DNA of 33,016 nt, from assembly GCF_001279005.1 (NCBI RefSeq), contig NZ_LGCN01000241.1:1-33016 (forward strand), in the 5' to 3' direction. Position numbers and translations under genes: made by a program. The stretch comes from Streptomyces caelestis. GTDB taxonomy: Bacteria > Actinomycetota > Actinomycetes > Streptomycetales > Streptomycetaceae. Each line of letters begins with the position of its first letter. The stretch's first letter is position 1. This document shows positions 1 through 10,186 of this stretch, piece by piece. The notes below the pieces were generated by a model. That model was not told the DNA's origin and did no database searches. It saw nothing but the letters and a program-made list of their open reading frames with translations.

Positions 1-2
1 GC

Positions 3-80
3 CGGGGGGCGTCCCCCTCCCCGATCCCCCCGGGCCCCGAGCCGGTGCCGAACCCGGAACCCGGCCCGCCGCTGAGCTGA
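3..80 (+). CDS. Possible C-terminal tail of a proline-rich protein (partial)
   Basis: The third forward frame is open from the window edge to a TGA at 78-80 and encodes a short Pro/Glu-rich tail ending in PEPGPPLS. It stops just before the hairpin at 97-138, which fits the end of an upstream plus-strand gene converging on gnd. Only 25 residues are visible and low-complexity proline-rich reading is easy to obtain by chance in such GC-rich DNA, so this is weak. No function can be given. Confidence 0.3.
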   Translation, partial: RGASPSPIPPGPEPVPNPEPGPPLS

Positions 81-96
81 TCCGGAGGGGAAAGGA

Positions 97-138
97 AACA
101 GGGCGGTGGACGGCCGACCGGCCGTCCACCGCCCTGTT
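97..138 (-). terminator. Strong intrinsic terminator of gnd
   Basis: Two perfectly complementary 19-base arms (97-115 and 120-138) enclose the four-base loop GACC. Read on the minus strand, the stem follows the gnd stop codon by about 10 bases and is followed by a T-rich stretch (TCCTTTCC), as expected for a rho-independent terminator of gnd. There is no T-run on the plus side, though the stem could still stop or stabilise a transcript coming from the left. Confidence 0.8.
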
Positions 139-147
139 CCGGGGGTG

Positions 148-1587
148 CTACGCCGAGACCTCCGACCGGTCCCCGCCCCACAGCGTGTGGAACGAGCCGT
201 CGCGGTCCGTGCGCCGGTAGGTGTGCGCGCCGAAGTAGTCCCGCTGGCCCTGGGTGAGCGCGGCCGGCAGGCGCTCCGCGCGCAGGGCGTCGTAGTAGGC
301 GAGGGCCGCGGCGAAGCCGGGGGTCGGCACGCCCTGGCGGGTCGCCGCGATCAGCACCTCGCGCCAGTCGTCCTGGGCGTCGGCGATCTCCCGCGCGAAC
401 GTCTCGTCCGACAGCAGGCTCGGCAGGTCCGCACGGGCGTCGTAGGCGGCGCGGATGCGGTCCAGGAAGGCCGCGCGGATGATGCAGCCGCCGCGCCAGA
501 TGGCGGAGACCGCGCCGAGGTCGATGTCCCAGCCGTACTCCTCGCTGCCGGCCGCGACCTCGTGGAAGCCCTGCGTGTACGACACGATCTTCGACGCGTA
601 CAGCGCCTGCTCCACCCGGTCGGCGAACGCCGCCGCCTCCGACTCGCCCATCGGCGTCGCCTTCGGACCGGCCAGGGAGCGCGAGGCCTCGCGCAGCGCC
701 GCGTGACCGGACAGGGAGCGAGCGAAGACGGCCTCGGCGATGCCGGACACCGGCACGCCCAGGTCGAGCGCGATCTGCACGGTCCAGCGGCCCGTGCCCT
801 TCTGCTCCGCCTGGTCCACCACCACGTCCACGAACGGCTCGCCCGTGGCCGCGTCCACGTGCGACAGCACCTCGGCCGTGATCTCGATCAGGTAGGAGTC
901 CAGCCGGCCGGTGTTCCAGGTGCGGAAGATCTCCGCGATCCGCGCGGGGGAGTACCCGGCGACATCGCGCAGCAGCTGGTACGCCTCACCGATCAGCTGC
1001 ATGTCGGCGTACTCGATGCCGTTGTGCACCATCTTCACGAAGTGTCCGGCGCCGTCCGGACCGACGTGCGTGACGCAGGGGGAGCCGTCCTTCGCCTTCG
1101 CGGAGATCTTCTCCAGCATCGGACCCAGGGAGTCGTACGACTCCTTCGGGCCGCCCGGCATGATGCTCGGCCCGTTCAGCGCGCCCTCCTCACCGCCGGA
1201 GACGCCCATGCCGACGAAGTGGATGCCCTGCTCGCGCAGCGCCTTCTCCCGGCGGCGGGTGTCCGCGAAGTGCGCGTTGCCGCCGTCGATGATCATGTCG
1301 CCGGGCTCGAGGAGCGGGGCGAACTCCTCGATCACCGCGTCCGTCGGCTCGCCGGCCTTCACCATGACGACCAGCCGACGCGGTCGCTCCAGCGCCGCCA
1401 CGAACTCCTTGGCCGTCTCGGCCGCCACGAAGTCGCCCTCGTGCCCGAACTCCTCCACCAGCGCGTGCGTGCGTGCCGCCGTCCGGTTGTGCACCGCGAC
1501 CGTGTAGCCGTTGCGGGCGAAGTTGCGCGCGAGGTTGCGGCCCATGACCGCGAGTCCGGTGACGCCGATCTGCGCTGAACTGCTCAT
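148..1587 (-). CDS. gnd: 6-phosphogluconate dehydrogenase, decarboxylating (NADP+)
   Basis: This 479-residue cytoplasmic enzyme oxidises and decarboxylates 6-phosphogluconate to ribulose 5-phosphate, making NADPH in the oxidative pentose phosphate pathway. The length matches the long (dimeric, about 470-residue) form of the family. The N-terminal Rossmann motif reads IGVTGLAVMGRNLA (residues 7-20), with NRT at 34-36 for NADP binding. The catalytic segment HFVKMVHNGIEY carries Lys185, Asn189 and Glu192. The C-terminal signature YFGAHTYRRTD with a following FHTLWGG is intact. The ATG start is preceded by GAGGAG. It is transcribed alone, ends in a strong hairpin and is divergent from the cell-wall hydrolase gene. 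The identification is secure. Confidence 0.98.
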   Translation of the reverse strand: MSSSAQIGVTGLAVMGRNLARNFARNGYTVAVHNRTAARTHALVEEFGHEGDFVAAETAKEFVAALERPRRLVVMVKAGEPTDAVIEEFAPLLEPGDMIIDGGNAHFADTRRREKALREQGIHFVGMGVSGGEEGALNGPSIMPGGPKESYDSLGPMLEKISAKAKDGSPCVTHVGPDGAGHFVKMVHNGIEYADMQLIGEAYQLLRDVAGYSPARIAEIFRTWNTGRLDSYLIEITAEVLSHVDAATGEPFVDVVVDQAEQKGTGRWTVQIALDLGVPVSGIAEAVFARSLSGHAALREASRSLAGPKATPMGESEAAAFADRVEQALYASKIVSYTQGFHEVAAGSEEYGWDIDLGAVSAIWRGGCIIRAAFLDRIRAAYDARADLPSLLSDETFAREIADAQDDWREVLIAATRQGVPTPGFAAALAYYDALRAERLPAALTQGQRDYFGAHTYRRTDRDGSFHTLWGGDRSEVSA

Positions 1588-4305
<2,718 letters not shown>

Positions 4306-4485
4306 CGGCTGCTCCTCTGCGTGGGGCCGGGGCGGTGCACCCGGCGCGGCGAACGGTCGGCTTCCATGACCAACACGATGCCGTGCCGGAGTGTTCCCGT
4401 CGTCGTCCCTGAGCACCCAATGAGTCCTACTGCCGATGGAGTACGACGGCGGCCCCGTCATCCCCAGGGTGGGCGCCTTGGGGCG

Positions 4486-4518
4486 CAGGGCCCCTGGTTG
4501 CCACCCCTAGGGGCCCTG
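4486..4518. promoter_or_regulatory. GC-rich inverted repeat between the transporter and iron-sulfur protein genes
   Basis: CAGGGCCCCT at 4486-4495 is the exact reverse complement of AGGGGCCCTG at 4509-4518, with a 13-base spacer. It lies 15 bases before the most likely start of the downstream gene. It could act as an operator in the divergent promoter or as an mRNA stem near the ribosome-binding region. No family of regulator is recognised from the sequence. Confidence 0.55.
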
Positions 4519-4533
4519 GTACTCCTGTACGTC

Positions 4534-5271
4534 GTGGACCTCGACCCGTCGCTCACCGCCCTCCACCGCCTCGGTGGTTTCTTCGTCCTGCGCACGGCGG
4601 TGACGGCCGGCCGCCCCCTGCCCACGCTCGCCCAGGCGTACGGGCCGCGGTCCCCGGACGTTCAGGGCGACGTGCTGACCTCGCGGGTCCGCCGGGTCGC
4701 CGGCGCCCTGCGCGTCCCCGAGGCGCGGGTCGCCGCGTCGGTGGCCCAGCAGGGGCTCGCCGCCCGCCTGTGGTCCGTGGCCCTCGGGTCCGCCGCCCTC
4801 TACGGGGCGGTCCCCGACCTCGCCCCGCCGCTGCTGCGCTGGGACCCGGAGGGCAGCGCCCCCGACGACCTGTGGCTGACCGGGGTGCGGCCGCTGCCCG
4901 GCGACGCGGCGACGCTCGCGGAGCTGGTGCTGCACGGCCACCTCGAACCCCTCGCCGCGGCCCTGCGCTCCCGCCACCGCCTCGCGCCGGGCCTGTTGCG
5001 CGGCAACGCCGCCTCCGCGCTCGCGGGCGCCGCCCGGGAACTGGACGCCTGGGGGCGCCGCCACGGCCGTACGGACGTCGCCGCCCGGGCCGCCTCCCTG
5101 ACGGCCGAACTCCTCGCGCACCCCCTGCTCACCGGCGCCGGGAGCCCGGCGGGCGCCGCCTTCCGGCGCCGCAGCTGCTGTCTGTACTACCGGGTGCCGG
5201 GCGGAGGCGTCTGCGGCGACTGCTGCTTCGCACGACCGCCCCGCTCTTCCCCACGCGCCCCGTCTGGGTGA
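4534..5271 (+). CDS. FhuF-type (2Fe-2S)-binding protein
   Basis: The C-terminus carries the FhuF-type iron-sulfur motif: Cys-Cys at 5176-5181, then ten residues, then Cys-Gly-Asp-Cys-Cys (5212-5226). In E. coli FhuF this four-cysteine site holds a [2Fe-2S] cluster used in siderophore iron reduction, so a ferric-siderophore reductase or similar electron-transfer role is likely. The rest is an all-alpha Ala/Leu-rich domain. The start is uncertain. The frame is open back to 4321, but codons before about 4530 lack the G/C third-position bias, which favours the GTG at 4534 (245 residues). In-frame alternatives are TTG 4498 and ATG 4423. No siderophore gene lies nearby. It sits 42 bases before glgA, possibly co-transcribed. 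Confidence 0.83.
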   Translation: MDLDPSLTALHRLGGFFVLRTAVTAGRPLPTLAQAYGPRSPDVQGDVLTSRVRRVAGALRVPEARVAASVAQQGLAARLWSVALGSAALYGAVPDLAPPLLRWDPEGSAPDDLWLTGVRPLPGDAATLAELVLHGHLEPLAAALRSRHRLAPGLLRGNAASALAGAARELDAWGRRHGRTDVAARAASLTAELLAHPLLTGAGSPAGAAFRRRSCCLYYRVPGGGVCGDCCFARPPRSSPRAPSG

Positions 5272-5313
5272 CCATGAAGAAGGTCGACGTTCGATCGGAC
5301 AGGGGGTTCACGG

Positions 5314-6465
5314 GTGCGAGTGGGACTGCTGACACGGGAGTACCCCCCGGACGTGTACGGCGGCGCGGGAGTCCATGTGGAGTTCCTCGCCCGGGAGCTG
5401 CGGTCCCTGGTGGACCTGGAGGTGCACTGCTGGGGCGAGGGCAGGACGGACGGTGTGCTGCGCCACCGCTCCTGGACCGCGCTCGACGGCGCCAATGACG
5501 CGCTGCGCACCTTCTCCGTGGACCTCGCCATGGCCGCCGCGCTCCAGGGCCGCGACCTCGTCCACTCCCACACCTGGTACGCGGGCCTCGGCGGTCACCT
5601 CGCCAAACTGCTGTACGGCGTTCCGCACGTGATGACCGCCCACTCCCTGGAACCCCTGCGCCCCTGGAAGGCCGAGCAGCTCGGCGGCGGTTACGCCCTG
5701 TCGAGCTGGGCGGAGCGCACCGCCCTCGAGGCGGCCGACGGGGTGATCGCCGTCTCCGGTGCGATGCGCGAGGACATCCTCGCCTCCTACCCGGCCCTCG
5801 ACCCCGCCCGGGTGCACGTCGTGCACAACGGCATCGACACCGACCTGTACCGCCCCGACCCCGGCACCGACGCCCTGGACCGGATCGGCCTCGACCGCTC
5901 CCGCCCGTACGTGCTGTTCGTCGGCCGGATCACCCGGCAGAAGGGCGTGCCCCAGCTGCTGCGGGCGGTGCGCGGCATCGACCCGGCCGCGCAGGTCGTG
6001 CTGTGCGCCGGGGCGCCGGACACGCCCGAGATCGACCGGGAGTTCCGTGAGCTGTACGAGGAGCTGAGCCGGGTCCGCGCGGGCGTGCACTGGATCCCGC
6101 GGATGCTGCCGCGGCCCGAGGTGATCCAGCTGCTGACGCACGCCGCCGTGTTCGTCTGCCCCTCGGTGTACGAGCCGCTCGGCATCGTCAACCTGGAGGC
6201 GATGGCCTGCGGCACCGCGGTGGTCGCCTCCCGGGTCGGCGGCATCCCGGAGGTCGTGGCGGACGGTTCCACGGGGGTACTCGTGGAGGCGGACGACGCC
6301 TTCGAGGCGGGCCTCGCGCGGGCGCTCGACTCGGTCCTCGGCGACCCGGAGGCGGCACGGAGGATGGGCGAGGCGGGGCGGGAGCGGGCCGTCACCGAGT
6401 TCGGCTGGGACGCGGTGGCCCGCCGTACGGCCGGACTCTACGAGGAGGTCCTCGAACAGGCTTAG
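5314..6465 (+). CDS. glgA: Glycogen synthase / alpha-maltose-1-phosphate synthase (GT4 type)
   Basis: This 383-residue glycosyltransferase has the short actinobacterial GlgA form, with two Rossmann domains. The N-terminus reads MRVGLLTREYPPDVYGGAGVH, with the glycine-rich donor-binding segment, and the C-terminal E-x7-E motif appears in YEPLGIVNLEAMACG near residue 287. Known members use ADP-glucose. The mycobacterial counterpart (GlgM) makes maltose 1-phosphate for GlgE-dependent alpha-glucan synthesis rather than extending glycogen directly, and the sequence alone does not separate these activities. The GTG at 5314 is preceded by AGGGGG with an 8-base gap. The gene for its substrate supplier, glgC, follows after 51 bases on the same strand, so they probably form an operon. 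Confidence 0.93.
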   Translation: MRVGLLTREYPPDVYGGAGVHVEFLARELRSLVDLEVHCWGEGRTDGVLRHRSWTALDGANDALRTFSVDLAMAAALQGRDLVHSHTWYAGLGGHLAKLLYGVPHVMTAHSLEPLRPWKAEQLGGGYALSSWAERTALEAADGVIAVSGAMREDILASYPALDPARVHVVHNGIDTDLYRPDPGTDALDRIGLDRSRPYVLFVGRITRQKGVPQLLRAVRGIDPAAQVVLCAGAPDTPEIDREFRELYEELSRVRAGVHWIPRMLPRPEVIQLLTHAAVFVCPSVYEPLGIVNLEAMACGTAVVASRVGGIPEVVADGSTGVLVEADDAFEAGLARALDSVLGDPEAARRMGEAGRERAVTEFGWDAVARRTAGLYEEVLEQA

Positions 6466-6516
6466 CCCCGCCCGTCCGGGGCAGTCTTGGGGAAATTCGG
6501 CGTGAGGGGAGCGGCC

Positions 6517-7737
6517 ATGCGTCGTGGTGGTCCTTCGGTCCTGGGAATCGTGCTGGCGGGCGGCGAGGGCAAGCGCCTGATGCCCCTCACGGCGGACCGC
6601 GCCAAACCGGCGGTCACCTTCGGCGGCACGTACCGCCTGGTCGACTTCGTGCTGTCCAACCTCGTGAACGGCGACATCCTGCGCGTCTGCGTGCTCACCC
6701 AGTACAAGTCGCACTCGCTGGACCGGCACATCACCACCACCTGGCGGATGTCCAGCCTGCTCGGCAACTACGTCACCCCGGTCCCCGCCCAGCAGCGCCT
6801 CGGTCCGCGCTGGTACCTGGGCAGCGCCGACGCGATCCTGCAGTCGCTGAACCTGGTCTACGACGAACGGCCGGAGTACGTGGCGGTGTTCGGCGCCGAC
6901 CACGTGTACCGCATGGACCCGCGCCAGATGCTCGCCCAGCACATCGAGAGCGGGGCCGGCGTCACGGTGGCGGGGATACGGGTGCCGCGCTCGGAGTCCT
7001 CCGCCTTCGGCGTGATCACGCCGGGATCGGACGGACGGACCGTGGACCGCTTCCTGGAGAAGCCGACCGACCCGCCCGGACTGGCCGACGACCCCGAGTG
7101 CGTGTTCGCGTCGATGGGCAACTACCTCTTCACCACCAAGGCGCTGATCGAGGCCCTCCACCGGGACGCCGAGGACGAGAACTCGGTGCACGACATGGGC
7201 GGTTCGATCCTGCCCCAGCTCACCGAGCGGGGCGAGGCCGCGCTGTACGACTTCAGCGCCAACCACGTGCCCGGCGAGACCAGCCGCGACCAGGGCTACT
7301 GGCGGGACGTGGGCACGCTGGACGCGTACTACGAGGCGCACATGGACCTGATCGCCGAGCGCCCCGCGTTCAACCTCTACAACCGGCAGTGGCCGATCTA
7401 CACCCACTCCGGCCAGCTCTCCCCGGCCCGGTTCAACGCGGGCGGCATGGCGAGCGAGTCGATCATCAGCGCCGGCTGCCTGATCCGGGGACAGGTCACC
7501 CGGTCCGTGCTGTCGCCGGGCGTGGTCGTCGATCCGGGGGCCGTGGTGCAGGGCTCGGTGCTGCACGACAACGTGCACGTCGGGCGGGGCGCGGTGGTGC
7601 GCGGCGCCGTGCTCGACAAGAACGTCGAGGTGCCGCCGGGCGCGACGATCGGCGTCAACCCCCAGCGCGACGCCGAGCTGTACACCGTGTCCAAGGGCGG
7701 GGTGATCGCGCTCGGCAAGGGACAGCTGGTGCCGTAG
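6517..7737 (+). CDS. glgC: Glucose-1-phosphate adenylyltransferase (ADP-glucose pyrophosphorylase)
   Basis: This 406-residue enzyme makes ADP-glucose from ATP and glucose 1-phosphate, the committed step of bacterial glycogen and alpha-glucan synthesis. The nucleotidyltransferase signature is near residue 9 ([16 protein letters not shown], then RAKPAV), [12 protein letters not shown] follows, and the sugar-phosphate site is in [20 protein letters not shown] is the conserved motif before the C-terminal left-handed beta-helix (hexapeptide-like repeats from about residue 300). The ATG at 6517 has GAGGGGA seven bases upstream; an earlier in-frame TTG at 6487 has no site. It follows glgA directly and is likely allosterically controlled like its relatives. 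Confidence 0.97.
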   Translation: MRRGGPSVLGIVLAGGEGKRLMPLTADRAKPAVTFGGTYRLVDFVLSNLVNGDILRVCVLTQYKSHSLDRHITTTWRMSSLLGNYVTPVPAQQRLGPRWYLGSADAILQSLNLVYDERPEYVAVFGADHVYRMDPRQMLAQHIESGAGVTVAGIRVPRSESSAFGVITPGSDGRTVDRFLEKPTDPPGLADDPECVFASMGNYLFTTKALIEALHRDAEDENSVHDMGGSILPQLTERGEAALYDFSANHVPGETSRDQGYWRDVGTLDAYYEAHMDLIAERPAFNLYNRQWPIYTHSGQLSPARFNAGGMASESIISAGCLIRGQVTRSVLSPGVVVDPGAVVQGSVLHDNVHVGRGAVVRGAVLDKNVEVPPGATIGVNPQRDAELYTVSKGGVIALGKGQLVP

Positions 7738-7749
7738 AGGCCGCTGTGC

Positions 7750-7780
7750 GGGCCCCGGCCGGCCGCGGCCGCCGGGACCC
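7750..7780 (+). terminator. Candidate terminator after glgC
   Basis: A GC-only stretch can fold GGGCCCCGG against CCGGGACCC with one mismatch, and the sequence after it is TTGTCATCTT, a weak T-rich tail. It begins 13 bases after the glgC stop. The stem is imperfect and so GC-rich that other folds compete. Confidence 0.45.
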
Positions 7781-7944
7781 TTGTCATCTTCCCCGGACGC
7801 ATGACGGAACCCGGGCCGTCATACCAGGCGCTGTTCCCCGACGACGTCGTACGGGGCGAGTGCGGCGCACAGGACGGAACACGCACAGCACCGGATCCAC
7901 ATCCCGGGCAGCGAGCCGTCGTCCTCCTCACCGACGGAGGATCC

Positions 7945-8416
7945 GTGCGCACCGGACGACTCGGGAGCCGGTGCGCGCTTTCGCCGGCCGCCGCCCCCGG
8001 GGGCACCGGACTCGCCGCGACCGGCCCGGCCGCGGCCGCGGCGGAGGACGATCCGGTGGAGATCCGCGGACTGAAGGGCGGGTACCGCACCCGCCCCCCC
8101 GGCGCCTTCGACCGCGCTGAAGCCCGGCCGCATCCAGGAGCCGACCGTCGGCGTGCACGACCCGGCCGACGCCGCGGACGGCGAGAACCCGCCTCCCGGC
8201 GAGCAGCGCCCGGACTCCAGCGGCATCCGGTGCACGCCCGGCCCGGGCATCCCGCGGACCGCCCGGACGGAGCCCGTCATCCGCTACCGCGTCGGCTCCC
8301 GCCGGCGCGTGAGGGAGCCGGATGCGGCCCGGGTGAAGGCCGCCCACGGGGCCCTCGTCCGGGACGCCTCACGGGCGCGGCCCGCAGGCCGTCCGGCGAC
8401 GGAGGGCGCCCCGTGA
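7945..8416 (+). pseudogene. Frameshifted relic of a small secreted protein
   Basis: A GTG at 7945 with GGAGGA just upstream opens a frame coding a signal-like N-terminus rich in Ala and ending in AAAAAEDDP, then VEIRGLKGGYRTR. At a run of seven C bases (8094-8100) the coding-like frame shifts by one base. From there it continues as ALKPGRIQEPTVGVHDPADA and on through CTPGPGIP, RTEPVIRYRVG and VKAAHGALVRDAS to a TGA at 8414. Removing one C would join the halves into a protein of about 156 residues. This may be a real pseudogene or a sequencing indel. The family is not recognised, and the C-terminus may also be truncated. Confidence 0.5.
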
Positions 8417-8516
8417 TGAACCGTTCCTCCGGTGGGCCGCACCCGTCCGGGTGGCGTCCGTCACTCCGTCAGGCGGTGGCCGTGCCTCGACGGCCCCGTC
8501 CACCACCGCGGTCCCG

Positions 8517-8543
8517 CCCCTTCCGCCGCACCGGCGGGAGGGG
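8517..8543. terminator. Candidate hairpin terminator after the relic gene
   Basis: CCCCTTCCGCC (8517-8527) pairs with GGCGGGAGGGG (8533-8543) over 11 positions with one G-T pair and a five-base loop. It lies between the secreted-protein relic and the TTGAC-bearing promoter region of the next gene. No T-run follows, which is common in high-GC genomes. Confidence 0.4.
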
Positions 8544-8561
8544 CGAAGACGTCACATGCTG

Positions 8562-8616
8562 TTGACTATGAGTAGCCAGATCGTACTTGACCGTAATCGG
8601 CCGGGAGCGATTGACT
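8562..8616 (+). promoter_or_regulatory. Promoter region with three TTGAC elements upstream of the acyltransferase gene
   Basis: TTGACT (8562-8567), TTGACC (8587-8592) and TTGACT (8611-8616) recur at 25- and 24-base steps in a locally AT-richer stretch, 38-92 bases before the acyltransferase start. Each resembles a sigma-70 -35 element. Convincing -10 hexamers are not obvious (TACTTG at 8584 and GTAATC near 8593 are poor). The regular spacing could instead reflect repeated regulator half-sites. Confidence 0.4.
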
Positions 8617-8653
8617 GCTGATCCGTTCCCGTCGTCGACGCGAGGCCCCGCCC

Positions 8654-10081
8654 ATGACCGCAGACCCGCTCGCCCCTCTCGACCTGGCGTTCTGGAACAT
8701 CGAGTCCGCCGGTCATCCCATGCACCTCGCGGCGCTCGGCGTCTTCGCCGCCCGCTCGCCCTCCGCGGCGGCCCACGCCGCGGACCTGCTGGCGTCCCGG
8801 GCCGCCGCCGTGCCCGGACTGCGCATGCGCATCCGCGACACGTGGCAGCCGCTCGTCCTGCGGCAGTCGCTGTCGGCGCTGCGCCGCACCCGGCCCGCGC
8901 CCGGCGAGCCCCTGGCCGCCGCGCTGCGGCAGCCGCTCGCCTCCGCCCTGCGCCGGTCCCTCGCCTTCGGCGGCGCCACCCGCGAACCCGACCCCGGCTT
9001 CGACCCCCTCGACCACGTCCGGCTGCACCCGCCGGCCGCCGACTTCCACACCGCGGCCGGCCGGCTCATGGGACGCCCGCTGCAACGCGCCCGGCCGCCC
9101 TGGGAGGCCCACGTGCTGCCGGGGGAGGACGGCCTCTCCTTCGCCGTCCTGTTCAAGTTCCACCACGCCCTCGCCGACGGGCTGCGCGCCCTCACCCTGG
9201 CCGCCGCGCTGATGGACCCGATGGACCTGCCCGCGCCCCGGCCCCGCCCCGCCGAGCCCTCGCGCGGCCTGCTGCCCGACGTGCGCGAGGTGCCCGGCCT
9301 CGTCCGGGACGCCCTGTCCGACGCGGGCCGGGCCCTGGACATCGGCGCCGCCGTCGCCCGCTCCACCCTCGACATGCGCTCCTCGCCCGCGCTGACCTGC
9401 GCGCCCAGCGGCACCCGCCGCACCGCCGGCACGGTGATCGACCTCGACGACGTGCACCGCATCCGCAAGAGCGCCGGCGGCACCGTCAACGACGTGCTGA
9501 TCGCGGTCGTCGCCGGCGCGCTGCGCCGCTGGCTCGACGAGCGCGGCGACGGCAGCGAGGGCGTCGCCCCGCGCGCCCTCATCCCCGTCTCCCGGCGCCG
9601 GCCGCGTACCGCCCACCCGCAGGGCAACCGGCTCTCCGGGTACCTGATGCGGCTTCCCGTCGGCGAGCGGGACCCGCTCGCCCGGCTCACGCAGGTGCGC
9701 ACCGCCATGGACCGCAACAAGGAGGCGGGTCCGCACCGGGGCGCGGGCGCCGTCGCCCTGCTCGCCGACCACGTGCCGCCGCTCGGTCACCGGCTCGGCG
9801 GACCGCTGCTCGGCCAGGCGGCCCGGCTCTGGTTCGACGTGCTGGTCACCAGCGTGCCGCTGCCCGGCTTCGGCCTGAGGCTCGGCGGCGACCCGCTCGG
9901 CGCCGTCTTCCCGCTCGCGCCGCTGGCCCCCGGTCACTCCCTCGCGGTCGCGGTCTCCACCTACCGCGGGCGCGTCCACTACGGTCTGGTCGCCGACGGC
10001 GCGGCCGTCCCGGACCTCGGCCTGCTGGCCCGCGCGCTGACCGAGGAGGTGGCGGCACTGACCGCCGTCTGCGACCGCTGA
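8654..10081 (+). CDS. Wax ester synthase / diacylglycerol acyltransferase (WS/DGAT) family protein
   Basis: The 475-residue product belongs to the bacterial WS/DGAT family, which transfers fatty acyl groups from acyl-CoA to diacylglycerol or fatty alcohols to make storage lipid. The start LAPLDLAFWNIES matches the family N-terminus (usually LSxxDxxFLxxE). The catalytic HHxxxDG motif is intact as HHALADG at residues 170-176, within FKFHHALADGLRAL. The C-terminal half has NDVLIAVVAGALRRWL and the Asn/Arg-rich NRLSGYLMRLPVGE, as in Tgs proteins. Streptomyces carry several paralogues and store triacylglycerol, so TAG synthesis is the likely role. The start is ATG with a weak GAGG upstream. It is monocistronic, 105 bases before the SDR gene. 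Confidence 0.92.
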   Translation: MTADPLAPLDLAFWNIESAGHPMHLAALGVFAARSPSAAAHAADLLASRAAAVPGLRMRIRDTWQPLVLRQSLSALRRTRPAPGEPLAAALRQPLASALRRSLAFGGATREPDPGFDPLDHVRLHPPAADFHTAAGRLMGRPLQRARPPWEAHVLPGEDGLSFAVLFKFHHALADGLRALTLAAALMDPMDLPAPRPRPAEPSRGLLPDVREVPGLVRDALSDAGRALDIGAAVARSTLDMRSSPALTCAPSGTRRTAGTVIDLDDVHRIRKSAGGTVNDVLIAVVAGALRRWLDERGDGSEGVAPRALIPVSRRRPRTAHPQGNRLSGYLMRLPVGERDPLARLTQVRTAMDRNKEAGPHRGAGAVALLADHVPPLGHRLGGPLLGQAARLWFDVLVTSVPLPGFGLRLGGDPLGAVFPLAPLAPGHSLAVAVSTYRGRVHYGLVADGAAVPDLGLLARALTEEVAALTAVCDR

Positions 10082-10186
10082 GGGACGCGGTTTGGCGCCG
10101 CGGTCCGGCGCTGAAGTAAAATCCGCCGTTCGACAGCGGATGCGAACGGAGCGCCGCGAGAAGCAGAGCGGGAAACGGCAGCGGCG

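Noticed and set aside
5308..7578. 756-residue minus-strand frame across glgA and glgC
   Set aside because: Antisense shadow; the plus-strand genes have complete conserved motifs.
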